Below, one piece after another: positions 22,656 through 34,143 of a DNA stretch of 64,000 bases (position 1 is its first letter; each line of letters opens with the position of its first letter). The notes beneath the pieces were generated by a model. The model searched no databases and was not told the DNA's origin. It saw only the letters and a program-made list of their open reading frames with translations. Origin of the DNA: Mangifera indica (lineage: Eukaryota > Streptophyta > Magnoliopsida > Sapindales > Anacardiaceae). The position numbers and the translations under genes are program-made. The stretch is taken from contig NC_058145.1 in NCBI RefSeq assembly GCF_011075055.1, positions 2,182,887-2,246,886 on the forward strand. The letters are read 5' to 3'.

Positions 22656-25383
22656 TCAAACTGATTATCTCACTGGTTTACAATTTGATCGATTCAACTT
22701 ATTGTCAAATTATTATATGTTTCTTAAATAATATGAAATATTTACCATGTTTTTAAAACATAAAACATAATTTTAAATATGTTAATTAAATAAATGAAAC
22801 TTCATTACATAGATTTAAAAAAAATTACAAATTGTTGTTTTAAATTGTTTTTTCAATTTAATGGATTTATTTAGTTTGACCGAATTTCAAATAAATTGAT
22901 ATTTATATATAAACTAGATTTGATTATAGACTAGTTTGATTTTTAAAATACCAATAAATATTTGGTCAAATGAGTATTCCTCACCCACAATTCTTATCGT
23001 TAAAGTTTGAAAAAGATAATTTTTATTTATTTATCAACAATAAGTTAATTTTAATAATTAAAGAGTATTTACGTTATTTTGGTCAAATATTATACAATAA
23101 AATTATGTGTATCCAATTTTGGTACATAATTTATGTACACAGATGAGATGTCATCATGTGATTGGATAATTTTTTATTATATGGTGACACATGTTTTAAA
23201 ATCACCTAATTGCATGATGACACATCATTGTGTACATGAATTGTGTACCAAAATTGGGTACACATAGCATTGCTCAATATTATAACATAAAGAGTAAGTG
23301 AAGGTGTATGTTTTATTTTTTAAAATTTATAAACGACAAATAAATATTTTCTTTATATTGTTTTATAAAGTATCAAATCCATTTAATATATTTTAAAAAT
23401 ATATTTCTAATTCTAATAGTTTTAATATGATATTTACGTTTCTAATTTGTTATATTCTATTTTTTACTGTATAATTATAATTTTTTAAATTATTGAAGGG
23501 TTTATTAAAATTTTAAAATTTAAAAAACACTCTAAATTTTATTTAAAATGTATAAAAATTCTCTAAAATTTTTATTACCATTCTTAATATTTTCACAAAT
23601 TATAATTTACTTTACATATTTGATTATATATCATTGATCTTTCTATAAATATTTGTATTAGCAAGTTTTTATTTTTAATCAAAATTAATATAAATTAAAA
23701 ATTAAAGAATTATCTAATAAAATTTTGAAAGTACAATGTTGTTTTGTTAGAGTGTTTTTACGTCTTTTTAATAATTTTATAAAAAAATAATTTTGTAATA
23801 AACTTATCATATATATAAGATATTAATTTTTTTTAAATTAAAAAAAGAAAAATTTATCATTTTATTACAGGTTATGTGAAAAATAATTATTTAATTTATA
23901 TTAATTTAAATTAATTGTCCAATTAATCTTTAATTCTACCAAATTTAAAGAGTAATTATTGGTGGGGACATTTGGCAGCTAATCGATTGACTTGGTGAAG
24001 TGTGAAGAATGTGTCAGGCGTTTATTGCCGAGCAATTTGGAAGCCTTCAATGCGAAGCATTTATAGCCGCAAAAGTGGGTTGTACGGAAAGAAATTTTGT
24101 ATTTGAGTAAATATAAATTTAAATATTTTTAATAATTATAACATCCATTATTTAATTTAAAATTTATTTTATTTAATATGATTAATTTAATTTTAAATAT
24201 AATGCCTCAATTTTTAATAAATTTTTCTTTAAAATAAAAAAAAAAGAATCAATTATAAAGCAGCTTTATTTTTAGCCAAAGTGGAAAATTATGAGGCCTT
24301 CCCTTGCCGATGAAAAGGCACTTTTATTTTCTTGTCCACTAGTTATTGTTGACTGCCGCTCTCCGCCTCCTGCACTTGAAAACAACTACCTGCCTGCAAT
24401 TTCACCATATCAGGAGAAATTTGTGCCGTTGATTCTTCAACTGGTGGACACGTGTAACGGAAAGATGAGTGTGATGCATCATTAGGTACCTACTTGGGAA
24501 TACACGAAAGACAAGGTCAACTTAGTAGCTTGACTTGTTCAATCAGCGTGTTTGGGCATTAATGCCCATCATCAGCTATTCAGTCCAAAACCACTTGGGA
24601 CAAAGAAAAACTCCCACCCAATGTTTGACCTTAAAAACCTTTTTTTACCCCTAATTAGTATAAATAATATTTTTTCCTGATCCAAAATTATACTTTGTTA
24701 ATTAAACAATTATATTGGGAATTAAAATTATTATTTTCCCTTTATTATTTTATTTTTTAATAGTATCATATAACTTCAAATTAACAAAAAAATTCATATT
24801 TTAAATATTCAAATTATATAAAATTTTTTTTTTATTTTTCTTTCCTTTCATTCTTGTTGCTTCCTCTCATCTTATAAAGAGGAATATATTTGTCAAATAT
24901 TCCTGTACTAGAGGGTCACATATAATTTTTAAAATATTAGAGGTCATGTTTTTTGAAATTTCAAAGGTTATTAGAAATTCATAAAAAAATTGGAGGTTTT
25001 TTGAAAAAATTTGATATATTCTCTAACCCTAATAATTTAAATAATGACATCAAAACCCGTAAAGAATTGAACATAATATAATAAATTATTATATAAATAT
25101 AATATTATAACTATTTGAATCATATAATAATTTAAAATATATAGAGATTCGAAAAGATTTTTAAAATTGATTTATGAGTTTGCAAACTTTTCTTTTAAGA
25201 TTAAAACGTGATTTTTATATTGTTTGGATCTAGTAAAAAATTGTCATTTTTTATTTTTATTTTTCAAAACTAATAAATTATTAAATTACTATCCTCCTAT
25301 TGCTGTATTAGTTTTTTTAAAAGAGAGCCTGAATTTGGCTGAAATTCCATATCTTAATGGCAGAAGTTCAAGGTACACAGAAA
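22656..25383. other. Intergenic region upstream of the MOCOS-like gene
   Basis: Mostly AT-rich without a gene. It holds one clear MITE (listed separately). The segment 23940-24600 is less AT-rich and includes a G-box/ABRE-like GACACGTGT (CACGTG at 24449-24454), about 0.9 kb before the MOCOS-like start. A short open frame at 24291-24485 has no recognisable domain. Confidence 0.45.
23106..23264. mobile_element. Short MITE with near-perfect inverted repeats
   Basis: TGTGTATCCAATTTTGGTAC at the left mirrors the right end (reverse complement TGTGTACCCAATTTTGGTAC). The arms cover most of the 159 bp. It is flanked on both sides by TA, consistent with a TA target duplication. Similar but more decayed short elements occur at about 37726-37858 and 38740-38890. 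Confidence 0.75.
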
Positions 25384-27111
25384 ATGCAGTCACCTTGCCT
25401 GAAAGAAGTTACGCAAGTAAGCCCACATCGCTGCTGCCTATCTCCTCTCTTTAACCCGCCGGAGCCTCTGCACAAAGCCTCAAAGCCTAGAAGTAGTTCT
25501 GCCGATTGCCGTCGAGATTTTGTGGCAAGAACTTCCTCTTGTATTTTCCCCAATACCCAGTTTACTAATCATGAATCTCTCCCATCTTTGCAAAAATCTT
25601 TCTCTGAATTTCTCAACGCTTATCCGCAATATGCTGAAAACTTTCAAATTGATCAGATAAGAGCCAAAGAGTACTATCATCTCTCTCTTTCTAGCCATGT
25701 TTGTCTTGATTACATTGGCATAGGCCTCTTCTCTTATTCTCAGCTGCAAAACCAGGAGGAGTCTTTTAATTATGAAACTGCATCTTCTTCTTCTCCTTCT
25801 CGGATTTTGGATATTCCCTTCTTTAGTGTGTCGTACAAGATGGGGAGTCTGAAGACGCAGTTGCTTCATGGGGGGGCTGAATCGAAATTGGAATCTACAA
25901 TGAAAAAGAAGATAATGAATTTTCTAAATTTTTCTGAGAATGATTACAGCATGGTTTTCACTGCAAACAGAACATCAGCCTTCAAACTTCTGGCGGAATC
26001 TTATCCGTTTCAGTCTAGTCAGAAGCTTCTAACAGTTTATGACTGCGAGAGCGAGGCGGTGGAAGCCATGATAAATACTTCTGAGAAGAAAGGAGCAAGA
26101 GTCATGTCAGCAGAATTCTCATGGCCAAGACTGAGGATTCAGTCTGCAAAGCTGAAAAAGATGGTTGTGAGTCAGAAGAACAAGAAGAAAGGATTATTTG
26201 TTTTCCCTCTTCATTCTAGAGTTACAGGGGCAAGATATCCTTATCTATGGCTGAGAATCGCTCAGGAAAATGGATGGCACGTCTTGATCGATGCTTGTGC
26301 TTTGGGCCCAAAAGATATGGATAGCTTCGGCTTTTCCCTCTTTCGCCCTGATTTCCTCATTTGTTCCTTCTACAAGATTTTTGGGGAAAACCCATCTGGA
26401 TTTGGATGCCTAATTGTTAAAAAATCAACTCTTCCGATTCTTGAAGGTGAACCCAGTTCTGGAATGGTCAGTCTTCTGCCGGCAAAGATAAAATTGGAGC
26501 CAGAAATTGAGGCCAAACCAACAGCAATTGAAGCGTTTAAAGCGTCTGAAAATAGAGGAGTCGAGAATATAGAGATTGAATGCAGGGGTTTGGATCAGGT
26601 GGACTCAATGGGGCTGACAAGGATTAGCAGAAGAGCAAGATGCCTCATTAATTGGCTGGTGAATGCATTGTTAAAGCTGCAACATCCCAGCACAGATGGG
26701 GTTGCCCTGGTGAAAATTTATGGGCCAAAGATAAAGTTTGATCGGGGACCTGCATTGGCATTCAATGTGTTTGATTGGAAAGGCGAAAAAGTTGAGCCTG
26801 TTCTTGTACAAAAACTTGCCGATCGAACAAATATATCTCTCAGCCATGGAAAACTGCATAACATATGGTTCTCGGAAAAGTACCAGAGAGAGAAGGACAA
26901 AGCTTTGGATAAAACGGGCATAACCGAAAGCAAGAAGAAAGATAAAAAGGTCCCTGGAATATCCGTAGTTACAACTTCATTAGGATTTCTGGCAAATTTC
27001 GAAGACGCTTACAGGCTGTGGGCTTTTGTTGCTCAATTTCTAGATGCAGATTTTGTTGAGAAGGCTAGATGGAGATACACAGCTCTTAATCAGAAGAAGG
27101 TTGAAGTCTGA
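25384..27111 (+). CDS. MOCOS-like PLP-dependent transferase superfamily protein
   Basis: An intronless gene of 575 residues from the ATG at 25384 (an in-frame ATG at 25357 would add nine). It is related to the aminotransferase-class-V domain of molybdenum cofactor sulfurase: the N-terminal part has the HGGAESKLE and NDYSMVFTANRTSAFKLLAE blocks, then VLIDACALGPKDMD, and the PLP-binding lysine at residue 331 in SFYKIFGENPSGFGC. The C-terminal part (IYGPKIKFDRGPALAFNVFD) matches the same family. The MOSC domain of full-length sulfurase (about 800 residues) is absent, as in a separate plant clade of intronless MOCOS-like proteins whose reaction is not established. PLP binding is supported; sulfurase activity is inference. 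The frame is intact and no transit peptide is obvious. Confidence 0.88.
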   Translation: MQSPCLKEVTQVSPHRCCLSPLFNPPEPLHKASKPRSSSADCRRDFVARTSSCIFPNTQFTNHESLPSLQKSFSEFLNAYPQYAENFQIDQIRAKEYYHLSLSSHVCLDYIGIGLFSYSQLQNQEESFNYETASSSSPSRILDIPFFSVSYKMGSLKTQLLHGGAESKLESTMKKKIMNFLNFSENDYSMVFTANRTSAFKLLAESYPFQSSQKLLTVYDCESEAVEAMINTSEKKGARVMSAEFSWPRLRIQSAKLKKMVVSQKNKKKGLFVFPLHSRVTGARYPYLWLRIAQENGWHVLIDACALGPKDMDSFGFSLFRPDFLICSFYKIFGENPSGFGCLIVKKSTLPILEGEPSSGMVSLLPAKIKLEPEIEAKPTAIEAFKASENRGVENIEIECRGLDQVDSMGLTRISRRARCLINWLVNALLKLQHPSTDGVALVKIYGPKIKFDRGPALAFNVFDWKGEKVEPVLVQKLADRTNISLSHGKLHNIWFSEKYQREKDKALDKTGITESKKKDKKVPGISVVTTSLGFLANFEDAYRLWAFVAQFLDADFVEKARWRYTALNQKKVEV

Positions 27112-28263
27112 AGAGAAATGCAATACTGAAGCCCATGTGAAAAATTGTAAATTTGCAGAAGAACAGCAGCCAACCAGCCATCCAGTCCAGATGGTCTTCC
27201 ACATTGTGTGTTCAAAGCCTCAATAGATGCATTCTGATTTTATCTAATATTTGTGGATTCAATTTTCATGTTCATTTCTATGTGAGAAATTCTGCAACTC
27301 TTTCAAGCAAGTTTGATAATTGAAAATTCATGTTTGAACATTTATTTTGCTTAAAGCATGCAACAAAAAACTAACTTAAAAAAAACAAAAAACAAAAGCA
27401 AGCAACAAAAGTTTCAATATAGATCAAGACACTCCTGAATATTTTATAATAACAGTCCATTCAATTGGATATTAGCCTTTGGTTCAAGCTGATCAAAAAG
27501 TAACTGATAATATATTTTTTATTATTGAGATTAACTTATTTTATTTGTAAATGATGATGTGACATGTTGTATCAGGAGAATTTGATACTTATTAATTTTT
27601 ATAATAAAAATATTTTTATTTTTAATTAATATAATAAACAATATAAATAATTTTTAGATTTAATTATACTCAATAATCTTTACGATATTTAATTAAAATT
27701 ATTATTTATAGATATCGTTTTTGATTGAGCATAATAATTCATATTTAATAATTTTATAAGCAATTTTTTTTTTGGATAAGAAGGAACTCCATCCAAGCTT
27801 AATTATCTTTTTGGGATCGAATCAATTATATCAAACAGAACAAACCCTAAGTTTAGTAATAGACCTGATAATATTAAATCAGATAAATTAAGAGTTTAAT
27901 TTTAATATGACGTCAAAAGAAACTTGAACACATAATTTTTTATATATAAAACATTTTTTTTACCACTCAAGTTACCCATTGAGGGTAACTATACTCAATA
28001 ATCTTTATGACATTTAATTAAAATAAATTCTAAGTATTTTTTTATACCTCTAACAACACATAATAATTATTACAAATCCTGAATCCAATGACTAATCTTA
28101 CAATACTTAATCAGATAAATTAAAAGTTTAATTTTCATATAATGTCAAAGGAGACTTGAACCTTGTTGTTTTATATATGAAATTTTCGCTTTTATCACTT
28201 AAATTACTTCTTTATGTAATTTTATAAATAATTTATTTTTATGATAATTTTTATTTTTTATAA
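27112..28263. other. MOCOS-like 3' flank and AT-rich spacer
   Basis: 3' untranslated sequence, then AT-rich DNA. Two diverged copies of a block (about 27650-27990 and 28000-28215) share TACTCAATAATCTTTA, AGATAAATTAAGAGTTTAAT and GACTTGAACC-like segments, a local direct duplication. Nothing coding. Confidence 0.45.
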
Positions 28264-29420
28264 GGCCAAAGGATTGATTCCCACTCAAAGATTACTCTTT
28301 TCCTAAATTATCACCTTTTATCTTTTAACAACCCAAATATCAACCCTTACGGTAAAATTCATTGTTAGAATCAAGAATAAAAATATCATTGAGTTAAAAA
28401 TATTAAAAAAATATAAACTTATCACATTTCCCTCTTTTAGTTTAAAAATTTAATAATTTTCCCCCATACAAGGTTTAAAAAGTAACAAATTTCACCATAA
28501 GGTTTTGAAAGTGTCATACGAGACGATAAACTTCACCATCCCCAACCATCTTTGTCTTTAGTCTCTTTCCCTTTTTCTTTGGTGAACTTACTAATCTCTC
28601 TTTCTCCCACCCTGTCTTTAACAAAGACAACCTACGATAGAGGGTGAGATAACGCTATTAGATATGGAGAACTTGTCGTTTCTAATGACAGTTTCAAAAT
28701 CCTAAAAAGTCATTTGGTTCAAGGAATTTAAAAATTACCTTGATAATCTATCTTTTATTACTTATATTATCTTGTTTAGTTTGTCAATAATAAAAAATTA
28801 TGGTAATATTTTATTACTAATAATAACGTGACAGGTAATATCGGTGGTAATTTGATTACTACCTTCATCTTATGTATTAAAATATTAGTAAGATAATCTT
28901 GATTTTATTATAATTATATTATTATTTATTAATTTTTTGAGATAAAAATAAATTTATTTTTAATTAATATAACAAATAATATAAAAAATATTTAAAAATA
29001 ATAATATTCAAGAGCATTTAAGTAAAATAATTTACTAGTATTTTTTAATTATCCTTAACCAAACACAATAATTATTTATACCTACTAAATTTTATTAAAT
29101 ATAGTAATCATTTATATCCAATAATCTTTTAAGTAATCTATTTTTAAGGTAATTTTTCTATTTTGATAATAAAATATTACTCAAATCAAACGTCTCATAA
29201 GAGAAATTTATTATTTTTCATACCTTGAATTGAGAGAAATTGTTAGATTTTTAAATTAAGAGAGAGAAATATGATAATTTTTTTTAAATATTTTTAGTTG
29301 AATAATATTTTTATTTTTAATTTTAACAGTAATAAAAAATTAAGTATTTGAGTTTTTAAAAGGTAAAATGTGAAAACTTGGGCCAAAAAGTAATATTTTG
29401 GTGGGAACAGGCCTTTGGCC
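28264..29420. mobile_element. Non-autonomous MULE-like element, GGCCAAA family (member 4)
   Basis: The left end is GGCCAAAGGATTGATTCCCA. The right end is GGTGGGAACAGGCCTTTGGCC. Flanking 9-mers tttttataa and ttttgataa match at 8 of 9. The interior includes the family's GTCTTTAACAAAGACAA motifs near 28550-28640. At 1157 bp it is the longest member in the window. No transposase. Confidence 0.7.
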
Positions 29421-30000
29421 TTTTGATAATAAAAAATTAAACAAACAAATGGTCCCAAAAGTTTTATAAGTCACACCACAGGAGGACCCAAGAGTAAACT
29501 TTGACAGCTCAACGGCATCTACATATGATTCATAAAATCCCAAACCAACCACCTAACTGGCAGAAGTAGAGCGGGAGGAAATTTCCCTTTTCTTTCAAGG
29601 ATACAATTGGAAAATTTGAATCAGGCCATGACTTTAATCTTGAATCGTTGTCAAAATCACATGATAAAGGATCTTGACATTTTTATTGCGTATCCCAAAC
29701 TTTCTTACAGGATTTTAAGACCGATATATCCTATAAGTAGCCCTTGTGATCATATGGCATTTCTTATGGGCATCGATATGGTAGAACTAGGGATAAAAAT
29801 GAGACGGAGAGGGGATGAGGATGGATCTTTGTTTTTTGTTATGAGAAAATTTTTTTTCATCTTTTTCCCCTCTTTTCCATAAATTTTTTTTCTCTCATTT
29901 TTATTTAAAAATAATATAATATTTATTATATATTATAATATATTTATAATAATTTAATTTTTTTAAAAATATTTTAATGTATATAGATATAAAAGATATG
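29421..30000. other. AT-rich spacer
   Basis: A 91-codon open frame at 29607-29882 shows no domain or conserved composition. Purine-rich GGGGATGAGGATGG near 29810 may be the edge of an older element into which the next element inserted. No firm call. Confidence 0.35.
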
Positions 30001-30350
30001 GGGATATTAATTAAAATAGATAATTACTTTCCCGTCTGAATGTTTTTCGGTAGCAATTCTTATTTTTTATCTTTTTAAACAAATTATATTTTTCATTCTA
30101 AAAATACCCCTCATTTAATTTCTCAACGCTTACCATAGTTTTTCGTTAATTAATTGCTTATATTTCACGATACGCATTAAGATTAAGTTATCTGTAATGA
30201 ATAAAATCTATAGATTGAAAAACAGATTAATTTTTTATAAAATAATTGATTGTTATATATAAAAAATAATGGATATATCTTAAACGATACGTTTTGCTCA
30301 AAACGGTGCATTTTCTAAAAAACGTTGTGTTTTCCTCTCAAACAGGTTGC

Positions 30351-30770
30351 GTGAAGAGGTGAGGGAATTTGGAAAGGGGTGCGGGTGTGGGAGCAGGAAT
30401 GGATGCGTTAAGAGGTGCGAGAATTTGAAAAAAGGTGTAAGAATTTGGAAAGGAGTGTGGGAATCTAGCAAGGGGTGCAGGTGCGGGAATTTGAAAAGGG
30501 TGTGAGAATTTGGAAAGGGGTGCGGGAATTGGTGCGTTAAGAGGTGCAAAAATTTGAAAAAGGGTGTGGGAAGGGGCACAGGTGCGAGAATTTGAAAGAG
30601 GGTGTGGGAAGGGATGCGGGAATTTGGAAAATGGTGCGTGGAAGGGTATGGTAATTTCTAAAAGGGTGCGACAAGCATTGCAGGTGCGTGGAAGGGTGCG
30701 GCAACTCATTGTGGCGTGCGTGGCACGGTGCGTTAACTCATTGTGGCGCGCGTGACGCGGTGCGTTGAGT
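30351..30770 (+). repeat. Left minisatellite arm (G-rich)
   Basis: More than a dozen variants of GGTGCGGGAATTTGGAAAGG and shorter GGTGCG-type units. Open frames across it on the other strand encode low-complexity HPFPNS-type peptides, which are artefacts of the repeat. Confidence 0.85.
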
Positions 30771-31139
30771 GAGAAAATTACTAATAACTATTCGACATGC
30801 AAATCAAAACATCAACCAAACCACGAAGATCGACAGTCTTGCTTAAACCAAAATTACTCACCCTTGATTCACTGTCAGGAAACGTCATCGGAAAACCACG
30901 ACAATGTCGTTCGAGTTATCTGCGTCGTCTCAGGTACATATTTATTGTTAACATTGATTCAGCTTTGGGACATTGGATGAGATTTAGGTTTTCATTTCGT
31001 TGGATGTCGATTGGTTGATTAAAGTTTAGATTATGCGATTGATTTTGCTAGTTTGACTGTATTGGTTTAGAATATGTGATTGATTTTGCTGGATTGATTA
31101 TGTTGGTTCGTCGTTATGGGAGGATGACATGTTATTTTG

Positions 31140-31670
31140 GTCGCGCCGATTTCCTTTTGCATATCGTTAACACATTCACGCACACATTCACACCTACAGA
31201 CCACCATTGACACCTTCACGACCATTCCCCTTCATACGCTCACACACCCCTTAACATTTTCCCGCACCCCTTCACACTTTCCCACGCCCTTTCATATATT
31301 GACGTACCCCTTAACACTTCCACGCACTTTTAACGCATCCACACACCCTTTAACATTTTCCTGCACCTGTTCACACTTTCTCTCACCCTTTTACACTTTG
31401 TCTCTCCCTTTCACATGTCGATGCACCCCTTTGTACTTCCACGCACCCTTTCATATTTTCCCGCACCCCTTCATACTTTCCCGCACCTTTTCACGTATCG
31501 ACACACCCTTAACGCATCCACACATCCCTTCACATTTTCTCTTACGCGTTCACACTTGGCTACACCTTTTCACACTTTGTTGCACCCTTTCACATGTTGA
31601 CGCACCCTTTTGCACTTCCACGCACCCTTTAACATTTTCCTGCACCCTTCACACTTTCATGCAACCACAA
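31140..31670 (+). repeat. Internal minisatellite array (C-rich)
   Basis: Units such as CGCACCCTTTCACACTTTCC and CACGCACCCTTTAACATTTT are repeated about 20 times. Composition differs from the two arms (ACATTTTC rather than AAATTCCC spacers), so it is a separate expansion. The frame is open for 183 codons only because unit lengths are near multiples of three. Confidence 0.8.
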
Positions 31671-31689
31671 TATTCATCTTCTTCTTGAA

Positions 31690-32317
31690 GGTGAATATCA
31701 TTTCTTGATAAATCATTTGTTTGATAACAATCTTTAGGTGTACCCTATATTGGTTCTGGGCCTCTTTCACCATGTGCAAAGTCTTGAGAAAAAGGATTTC
31801 AATCAACATCGTTCTCAATACCATCATGATCATGATTTATATTTATCCTGCTACTTCTTAGTACACTTTCTGATTATGAATATATGTTATCCATAGAATG
31901 AATTTCAGTTGATGGATTTTGTTGAATCCCTTGATGAGTCTCTTGATGAATCTCTTGATCTGGTTGTAAATATTGCTCATAATTATCTCGAAATTCATTT
32001 TGCTGTATAACCACTTCAAGAAATAAGGGAGATCTTTTGCGAGACTTACATAGCTACATCATCATTCAAATATCATAATCATCTTTCAATAAATAAGGCA
32101 AATTGCTAAACTCTGTTGGATTTGACATATAAATTTTAATTTCATTAAAACTTTGATTGATACCTAAACGAGAACATACTTCTTCCATAAATCCTTCGTA
32201 ATTGATTCTTCTATTGACTGAAAATAATTTCTGAAATCCACCGACATATTTTAGGTTATTACCCTCTTCGTTGTGCCATTCTCCACCAAATCTACGCATG
32301 AACATCACTCCTACCAT
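31690..32317 (-). pseudogene. Relic resembling the N-terminus of a MuDR-type transposase
   Basis: From ATG at 32317 on the minus strand an 83-codon frame reads RRFGGEWHNEEGNNLKYVGG, then ISYDE-like NYEGFMEEVCSRLGI and the acidic LLKDDYDI. This is the pattern of the N-terminal PB1-like domain of plant MuDR-type MULE transposases (a GGEW-YVGG start, a strand with Val/Leu-Gly, and a DDxD end). After a stop the same frame continues with CKSRKRSPLFLEVVIQQN, as expected after that domain, and then a Glu/Gln/His-rich stretch with more stops to about 31690. The catalytic DDE core, SWIM zinc finger and rest of a roughly 700-residue transposase are absent. The assignment is by motif pattern; a profile search would settle it. 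Confidence 0.6.
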
Positions 32318-32689
32318 TCTTTTCGATCGATGGATTCAAGAACAAAAATATGAGGTTAGTTTAGAATAAAATAGATTTGTACTATTGAAAATAAGTGAAG
32401 AAAGAAAAAAATATTTGTGAAATAATAATAAGGATTTCTTTCTGGAAGAAGTAAATAATTGTAGTTTTATTAATATTGCAATAAATACTTTCATCTGCTG
32501 CAAATCTACCATATCTAAATATGAATGAAGAATTAAATTCTCTTCTTATTAAAATTAATTATTAAATTTTTTTAATAAAGAGGTTTTCATTACATATGAT
32601 AAGTTGTGCATGCATGCACACGTCCACGCATTAGGGTTTTCATGCACCCGTTTGATTATAATGCAATGCACCAATCCACGCACCGCCGC

Positions 32690-33000
32690 ACCCGTTGCCA
32701 TACCCTTTTCCAAATTCCCGCACCCCTTTCCAAATTCCCTCACCCACACCCTTTTCCAGATTCCCGTATCCCTTTCCAAATTCCCGCACCCCTTTCCAAA
32801 TTCTCTCACCCACACCCTTTTCCAGATTCCCGTATCCCTTTCCAAATTCCCGCACCCCTTCTCGCACCTATTCTCGCACGCACCCAGCACCCATTCCCTT
32901 AGCACCCCGCACCCCGCACCCCTTTCCGCACCCTTTTCCAAATTTTCGCACCCCTTAATGCACCCCTTCCGCACCCTTCCCGCACCCCTTCACTCAACCG
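32690..33000 (-). repeat. Right minisatellite arm (C-rich on + strand)
   Basis: TTTCCAAATTCCCGCACCCC units and CACCCACACCCTTTTCCAGA variants; an inner block of about 66 bp is repeated (compare 32720-32785 with 32786-32850). It is the inverted counterpart of the left arm. Confidence 0.85.
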
Positions 33001-33322
33001 TTTGAGAAGAAAACACACCGTTTTGAGAAAAAAGTATCGTTTTCGATATATCCATTATTTTCGATATATAATAATTAATTATTTTATAAAAAATTAATCT
33101 GTTTTTCAATCTATAGATTTTATTTATTATAGATACCTAATCTTAATACGTATTGTGAAATGTAAACAATTAATCGACGAAATACTATGATAAATATTGA
33201 GAAATTAAATGAGGGGTATTTTTGAAATAAAAAATATAATTTACTTAAAAAGGTAAAAAATAAAAATTATTATCAAAAAATGTTTAGGTGAAAAAATAAC
33301 TGTTTATTTTAATTAATATCCC

Positions 33323-33739
33323 TAATGGGAGTGGGAGAATAAATTAAAAAAAAGATAAAAGATTTATCTATTTTTATTTTTATCCCGTTTTCTATTATAA
33401 GAATTTTAATTATTTGTATTTGTACCTTTTTCAAAAAATCCACTCCCTAATTGTAGAGAGAGAGATTAAAAGTCTGGTTTTACAGACTGAATTGCAATCT
33501 CTAGGCAGAACTTTTCTCTTTCCAACCTCTTGATTATCTGTTTAACTCCTGAATCTGTTCGTTCTACACTTTTAAGGCCTGGACAAATGCCTGCGTGGGT
33601 AAGCAAGAAGGCAACAATGGCTGAAATCAAAATAGCAAAAAATGAGTCCTTGATGAGACTGACCAGCTTCTTAACCAAGAGTCAAGATTTGCGGGACCCA
33701 TGCCTGCTGAGGCCATCCCAACCGTTGATGCATTCCCCC
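33323..33739. other. Upstream region of the TCP gene
   Basis: AT-rich to about 33450, then a less AT-rich probable promoter. GGGACCC (33693-33699) resembles a class I TCP site. A 70-codon minus-strand frame here has one hydrophobic stretch but no recognised family. Confidence 0.4.
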
Positions 33740-33766
33740 TATAAATACATAGGGTTTGAGGGACCC
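33740..33766 (+). promoter_or_regulatory. Core promoter of the TCP gene (TATA box and GGGACCC)
   Basis: TATAAATA at 33740-33747 is followed by TAGGGTTTG, a telo-box-like motif, and by GGGACCC at 33760-33766, a half-palindrome similar to TCP-binding sites. Transcription could start near 33772. The leader probably has an intron ending at TTAATTCAG (34134), just before the ATG at 34144. Confidence 0.5.
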
Positions 33767-34143
33767 TCTTTTCAGCACAACTTGCGAAAAGATAAGAGTG
33801 AGGGCTGTCTTCGTTTTCAGGGTTTGTTTCTCTCTCTATATCTCTTTCTGTGCTGTAAATTCTATAATTTCGTTTAAATAAAGATAAGAAAATCTGTGTT
33901 CTAATGTCCTTTACTCTCCTAATCTATCACGGTATTGGGAAAAAATAAAAACTCAATCAAACTACTTCAATTTCTCTGTTCCTTGTAAAATTGTTTTAGG
34001 GTTTCCACTTTTATTCCTCCTTTAATTCCTGGAAATTCTCATCTTTCTGGATGATTCTTTGTTGATTCTTATTGGGTTTTCATCGATCTTGTCTGGGTTC
34101 TGTTTATTTTTCTGGGGTTATTTCATTAATTCAGGTTCCCGCC

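Larger units (their letters stand above)
30001..33322. mobile_element. Large foldback MULE-like element with minisatellite arms
   Basis: Long terminal inverted repeats (about 30001-30350 and 32975-33322) start GGGATATTAATTAAAAT and share TCTATAGATT, AAACAGATTAAT, AATACCCCTCATTTAATT-like and AAAACG blocks. Next to each lies a minisatellite of GGAAAGGGGTGCGGGAATTT units, G-rich on the left and its complement on the right. The interior has a third array and a minus-strand relic resembling a MuDR-type transposase N-terminus. This is the architecture of foldback elements, here apparently built on a Mutator-like element. No convincing target duplication is present at the ends. It shares termini with the elements at 21016-22492. 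Confidence 0.75.

Noticed and set aside
29607..29882. 91-codon plus-strand frame
   Set aside because: No recognised domain, ends in a homopolymer-rich tail and sits in repeat-like DNA.
30338..30709. Proline-rich open frame of 123 codons on the minus strand
   Set aside because: It is made only of minisatellite units (HPFPNS-type repeats) and its openness follows from repeat length and composition.
31137..31688. 183-codon plus-strand frame rich in His, Thr and Pro
   Set aside because: Lies wholly in a minisatellite, with no conserved domain and with composition explained by the unit.
32604..33005. Plus-strand proline-rich frames over the right arm
   Set aside because: Same repeat artefact as on the left arm; three overlapping frames are all open.
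33466..33678. 70-codon minus-strand frame with a hydrophobic segment upstream of the TCP gene
   Set aside because: Overlaps the likely TCP promoter, is short and matches no family I know. Kept as unassigned.
34072..34143. N-terminal extension of the TCP protein
   Set aside because: The extra 24 codons cross a likely 3' splice site and show no conservation with the family.
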